From Paramecium tetraurelia (Eukaryota > Ciliophora > Oligohymenophorea > Peniculida > Parameciidae), in the NCBI RefSeq assembly GCF_000165425.1, contig NW_001799642.1:1-64000 (forward strand): 64,000 bases of DNA. Reading direction: 5' to 3'. This document shows positions 59,430 to 64,000 of this stretch, piece by piece. Position 1 is the stretch's first letter. Every line of letters starts with the position of its first letter. The position numbers and the translations under genes are program-made. Under the pieces are notes generated by a model. It was not told where the DNA came from and ran no database searches. It saw nothing but the letters and a program-made list of their open reading frames with translations.

Positions 59430-60701
59430 ATGAGTGCTCAATAAAAAAAGCTTTTAGAACTAAAATAAAAGCAAGGTTTATCTACTTTTCATCGAAGTTC
59501 TCACTAATTGCTTCCATTAAATTCTTTGAAAACCCAAAAGACAATTCACGAAGTGGAAGTAGTGAGAGGATCTTTTAAAACTCTCCCAGATGTTAAATCA
59601 AGTCCTTAAATTGAAACACAATCCAAGTGGGCAAAACTGTAACAAATATCATAAACATACCGATCTCCAAATAGGAATATCGTAATCACTAATAAACGTA
59701 CCTCCATATAGAGGTTGTCCATAGCATCACAATTAAAAAACCTTGTGAAATTCACAAGCTCAATGTATGAATTTAAATAGATTAAAAAGATAACTCGATG
59801 GACTTGATGCTGCCAAGAATATGGTAAAGAATAACGACACAGTAGTGGTAAATATGCAAAGGAGCCAGAATATAGACTATCTTGTTCTTGGATTGGGAGA
59901 TAGCCATGGTAATTTGGGTACGCATTTTTCGAAATTAATCACTCATCGCGCATTGGACTAAATCGTACAAGTGATCAATAACACACCTATAATCGGATTG
60001 AGTTTGTCAATTCATTATAGTTTCTAGAATGTTTACTAACAAGTGGAACAAAATCTGGTATTTATAGAAATTAAGACTTTTAGATAGAGTAAACGGATTT
60101 TGATGTAAAGAACAATGGGTGTTCATTATTATCAATGATAATAGTCAACAATTCCATCTATTGTGCTAATTTGGGGGATTCTAAGGCTGCCTATTTTTAT
60201 AAGAAAGATTCTGATCCACTCGATGCTAAAGAAGTTAGAAAATTTGCATAGAAAAATATCAATTTTGTTCATGACACAAATAATAGTAAGGAGGTTCAGA
60301 GAATACTCAAAAAAGGTGGTAAAATAGATTAGGCAGTCTACAAAGGAAGAAAGAGTGGAAATTTGAAGGTGTGGGCTCCCAAATAGAATTTACCTGGTGT
60401 TAAATTGACGAGGTGTTTTGGTAATATGATTGGGAAGACAGTGGGAATTAGTGCTGATCCAGAGGTCACAGAGTTTAAAGTTCCAAAATCAGGATATTTG
60501 TTGATTGGATCCACTGGATTATGGGAAATCATGGATATTTTAGTCATCGATTAGATTTTAGATGCTCATTTTCCTCCAACTTGCTAGGAGGACATTGATT
60601 TAGCAATAAAGGAGATTGGTGACCAAACAAAAAAGTATTGGGATTAAGACGGAGAAGGTTTAATTGATATCTCTTTAATTTTGATTTATATATAATTATG
60701 A
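59430..60701 (+). pseudogene. Degenerate PP2C-like phosphatase gene
   Basis: The C-terminal ~300 residues follow the PP2C fold, with one intron (60058-60083): LGLGDSHGNLG for the metal motif DGHGG, YCANLGDSKAA, KLTRCFGN where LTRAFGD is usual, and STGLWEIMD for SDGLWD. At least two metal-binding aspartates are lost (FGD to FGN, SDG to STG), so catalysis is unlikely. The N-terminal frame from ATG 59430 (MSAQQKKLLELKQKQGLSTF) does not join it without a one-base shift between 59749 and 59804; an alternative upstream frame carries a TGA at 59746. Pseudophosphatase gene or pseudogene. Confidence 0.68.
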
Positions 60702-60729
60702 TTGACAAATGATTCATGCAATTTCTATT

Positions 60730-62246
60730 TCAACGAAATCTTTCTTCTTGGTAAGCCTCCTAATAAGGTATGTAATCAAACTTTTGATTTTCAAAATATT
60801 TGTCAACAGTTTCCTTATCTAATCCTTTCGTTTCAATCACTTTATATTGGATAATCAAGTAACTAGTATGCGAATTAAACTGTAACAATACGCTAAAAAA
60901 TTAAACATGGAAAACAAGGCAAAGCAATACGAGATGTCATATGAGGCAATAATTGGGAACATCTAGGCTACCAATCCCCCAGACATCCAATTCATCAAAC
61001 CACTGGCACTCACTCCTAAGTCTGGTAATATTTCAGTTAAATAAATAAACAGCAAAGGGCCCAAGGAGAATCCAAAGCCGAATAGGTAGGAGAATATACA
61101 AATCACAATTGAATACTATCCAAATGGTGTATTCCCTACACTATTCGACATGACAAATGTTAACATCAATAAACTTATAAAACACAATAGGGCTCCATAC
61201 TTTAAAATGGGCTTTCTGATTTTTAATATCTTGTTAATCATACCTGCCAAATTACTCGATTATTACAGTAGCTAATAAGGCTGTAAATACTCCAATAAAG
61301 CCAACGATTAAATTCAAATAAAACACCTTTTGAGATGCTTGGCCAGTCACCTAATTTGACACACATATTCTATACTTAATCAAATATTGAAGAAGAATAG
61401 AACATAATACCATTTATACCTCCCAACTGTTGTAAGGAGGCAAGAGAAATTCCAATGAACAAACGAAATCTATACTTGGATGAAAACAATTGATTGAAAG
61501 TGATTCTCCTCTCAGTCGATTTTTATTATGATTAAAATTAATCGTACATTTTCTCTCCCTTTTCATTGTATATCATTTCCAACACTCTATGTAATTACTG
61601 GCTTTGTTTTAAATCAATGGATACTTCAAATGGTGTTTGACACAGTATACAGGTGTTTCATACTTAAACACAGTCGACAAGGCACTTGCTCTTACTATGC
61701 AAGGGATAATAGGCAGATAGAGCATCAACTTGTAAAAAGGGATTGGTAATGAAATGTCTTAGAAGTAGGACATCAAAAATGTAAACAATATTCCTAAAGT
61801 AATAAACAATTGATTCATTGTCCCCAAAAACCCTGCCTTCTCTTTTGGCGCCATCTCGTTTATATATACAGGTACTAGAACTCCATTAAGTCCTAATACA
61901 ACACCCACAAAGAAACGAGAAGCCAGAAGAGCATATTTGCTTTAATCAATGAATGCCATCATTATGGCCATAATCCCAAAGAGATCAGTTATCTACAGAC
62001 TCCTTCTTCTGGAAAACAAGCCCATCAATATTGATGCTGATATGGAACCTACCCCTCCTCCTATGGTTAATAAGGCTGAATGAAAACGGATATAATTTTA
62101 CATTGCATCAGACCTTTGGTAAAAGTATCATCGATTTTATACACATTATATACATCTGTGCTAATCACATTCATCTGCCCCAAACAGAACCCCATAAATA
62201 AACTACCCAAACAGCAATTTAGAATTATGAGCAATAATTTATTCAT
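60730..62246 (-). CDS. MFS sugar transporter (GLUT/SLC2-like)
   Basis: 461 residues, introns 62076-62101, 61602-61624, 61351-61375, 61216-61243 and 60863-60891; the frame closes exactly. Twelve hydrophobic segments. Sugar-porter signatures: GLFSRRRSLQITD after TM2, SRFFVGVVLGLNGVLVPVYI with NEMAPKEKAGFLGTMNQLF (the PxYxxExxP-RG region), ETPVYCVKHH (PESPRYL place), the QQLGGINGIMFYSSSIF helix 7 motif, and VIETKGLD at the C-terminus. Likely a hexose carrier. Its start codon is 7 bp from that of the divergent PP2C gene. Confidence 0.92.
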
Positions 62247-62253
62247 TAAAATA

Positions 62254-63158
62254 ATGTATACTAACTAAAGTGTGTATATTCCAAAGGCAATCGGTGTTAA
62301 AGAATATGCTTATGATGAGGAGATTAATATACCATACAGATAATAGATGGAAGATTGTATGGACTGAATTTCATTTAGTTTATTTTATCAAGGACAACAT
62401 CTTAGAAGATGGGAGTCAATCTATTTTATTCGGAATCATGGATGGTCATGGAGGATAAACTGTTGCTAAGTTTGTATCCACTAACTTCCCCAAAGTTTAA
62501 CATTAATTTACTATACCAAGGTTTTTCTTCAGTTACATAAGCAAAAGTAAAGACCAATCGATAAATTGCTTTAGGATACATTCGAAAAAGTATCAATCAA
62601 TTGAATTTAAGGTCAATGAAATGGTTAAATAAGAATGCAATTCAAATGAAGTTGGGTCAACGGCAAGTATAGGATTTATGAGACTCGAAGGAGCCAAAAG
62701 AATGCTGTACTTTGCAAATGTGGGAGATTCTAGAGCTTTCCTATTTGGCGATTAAGTTGTGCCTCTAACTACCGACCATAAGCCTAATAAATAGGGAGAG
62801 AAGGCTCGCATTCAATAGCATTAGGGAACTGTGTTAATGGATCGCTTAAATGGAATTTTAGCAATTTCAAGAGCCTTTGGAGATCACAGCTTTACTTAAT
62901 ATGGATTAACTTGCACTCCTGATTAAGTGAAAGTAGAGTTGAGACTTTCACATAAATGGGTGGTTGTGGCATCAGATGGTTTGTGGGATGTTGTCAATGA
63001 ATAGGTATCATTTGGGTATGATATCTAAATAGGAATTGTTGTAGTTCATAAGATACAAAGAGTCAGCTGATGAAGTCACTAAGTTCTTGTAGAAATTAGC
63101 ACAAAAAAGGTAATCAAAAGACAATGTCTCAATCTTATGCTTAAAAATTCAAATTTGA
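62254..63158 (+). CDS. Protein phosphatase 2C (PPM), catalytically intact
   Basis: 268 residues, introns 62357-62378, 62495-62520, 62590-62611 and 63005-63032. All PPM metal and phosphate motifs are present: QQMED, FGIMDGHGGQTVAKF, GSTASIGF, YFANVGDSRAFLF, LTTDHKP, AISRAFGDHSF, VVVASDGLWDVV and SKDNVSILCL. Mn/Mg-dependent Ser/Thr phosphatase. The N-terminus is short; an in-frame ATG 30 bp further upstream (62224) would run into the divergent transporter's coding sequence, so 62254 is preferred. Confidence 0.93.
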
Positions 63159-64000
63159 TTTATCTAATATATAATTAGTAAAAATTAAACATTTCAAAAA
63201 AATATTTAAAAAACACTACTTTTTATATTATTACTAAGGATATTTGAATATACTTATGCACAATATAGTTCATTAGAAGTAGCTCCTTATTTAAATTATT
63301 TAATAATTTTGGAAAGATTTATTTCTTAAGCAAATTGTTAGAGAATTTTGAATTCTCCATAAGATTCATTTTAAATTTCTATTTATTCATTTAGGATTAT
63401 CAAGATCCTTAATTAAACGACTTGACATCCAAAAATTTAATATATAGAAATTATTATAAAAACTTAAATATTTGTTAATTGTTTAAATTCTCATTGTGCA
63501 ATTTTATTCTGTATGTAATCTCTAAAAAACATAAACATTATATAAATATATGATAAATTTAATATGTCAGTATATTTATACTAATATTGATTTTACTACA
63601 AATTAAAGGCTATATATATATTTATGTTTTTAGTATTACAATGCTGTTGTGATAGTACTTAGATGAGTTCATTTTTTTTCAGACCATGATAATGTTTCAG
63701 AATTTTTCCAAGTATTTAAATATATACACATCCAAGCAATATATTTAAAGTGCATTAGCATTAGTAAGAGTATGAAAACTGTTATCACAAGTAACTTGGT
63801 GAAGAATCAATCTTCTACATTCAAGTTATTATTTTTTTCAAAATATTTTATATTCCATATTCCAAATATGAATATGATAATGTTAGCAACAAATATGCTT
63901 AAATTATATAGATTCCATTGAAAATATAGATTGTAAATAATATGGAATTTATAATAATATATAAGGGTATTTGTGTTTCCACATTAAATTATTAGACTCA
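63159..64000. other. AT-rich terminal stretch, no confident gene
   Basis: 842 bp at the window's end. Several frames are open for 40-100 codons (for example LSRSLIKRLDIQKFNIQKLL near 63410) but none has a start, introns or family features that decide it. Homopolymer-rich and close to 80% AT. Confidence 0.45.

Overview
This window is ciliate macronuclear-type DNA, most likely from a Paramecium species. Three things in the sequence show it. Convincing proteins appear only when TAA and TAG are read as glutamine and TGA is the sole stop. Almost every gene is cut by 20-30 nt GTA...TAG introns. Intergenic gaps are short in a roughly 70-75% AT background. A Paramecium-style giant cysteine-rich GPI surface antigen (45581-51721), an SF-assemblin, and PH-CAMK kinase, copine and PP2C genes fit this. 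With the standard code most of these genes fall to pieces, so all models below use the ciliate code, with introns inferred by eye from reading frame plus GT/AG.

Layout. 1-13 kb: a decayed WD40 gene, a DUF1648 membrane protein, an SLC37-like MFS transporter, a Cys-pair-rich protein, eIF2-alpha, a secreted ConA/LamG-like protein and a Rab GTPase. 13-28 kb: an orphan gene, mitochondrial dihydrolipoamide dehydrogenase, a cyclic-nucleotide-gated K+ channel with a zinc knuckle, an aquaporin, a polyQ SANT/Myb-like gene, a second MFS transporter, a copine with a long P/Q tail, a cytochrome b5-domain gene and an ULK-like kinase. 29-45 kb: many very small genes (N-myristoylated MGxC proteins, a ubiquitin-like protein, RRS1, a small secreted protein), PNKP, SF-assemblin, a PH-CAMK kinase, a CPBP protease, CapZ-beta and fructose-bisphosphate aldolase. 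Two inverted copies of a tRNA-Trp block lie 9.4 kb apart here. 45-64 kb: the surface antigen, a large Q/S-rich coiled-coil protein, PRPP synthetase, a TBC RabGAP, a degenerate PP2C-like gene, a sugar transporter and an intact PP2C.

The genes are mostly housekeeping or signalling and do not form a single pathway. Membrane traffic (Rab, TBC, copine, prenyl-protease-like CPBP), cytoskeleton (SF-assemblin, CapZ) and phospho-signalling (two kinases, two PP2C genes) recur. Gene packing is extreme: divergent start codons 7 bp apart (62246/62254), an ATGA stop/start overlap (39599-39602), and tandem gaps of 13, 26 and 27 bp.

The most notable features are (i) the inverted tRNA-Trp duplication; (ii) two small neighbouring paralogues with an MGxC N-terminus and a shared YKNPILNRRLK motif; (iii) several loci where one in-frame TGA interrupts otherwise coherent coding sequence; (iv) eIF2-alpha with Thr in place of Ser51; and (v) a channel carrying a CCHC knuckle. 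Frameshift lesions also suggest several young pseudogenes or base-calling errors. Intron coordinates and small-gene calls were made by hand, without transcripts or searches.
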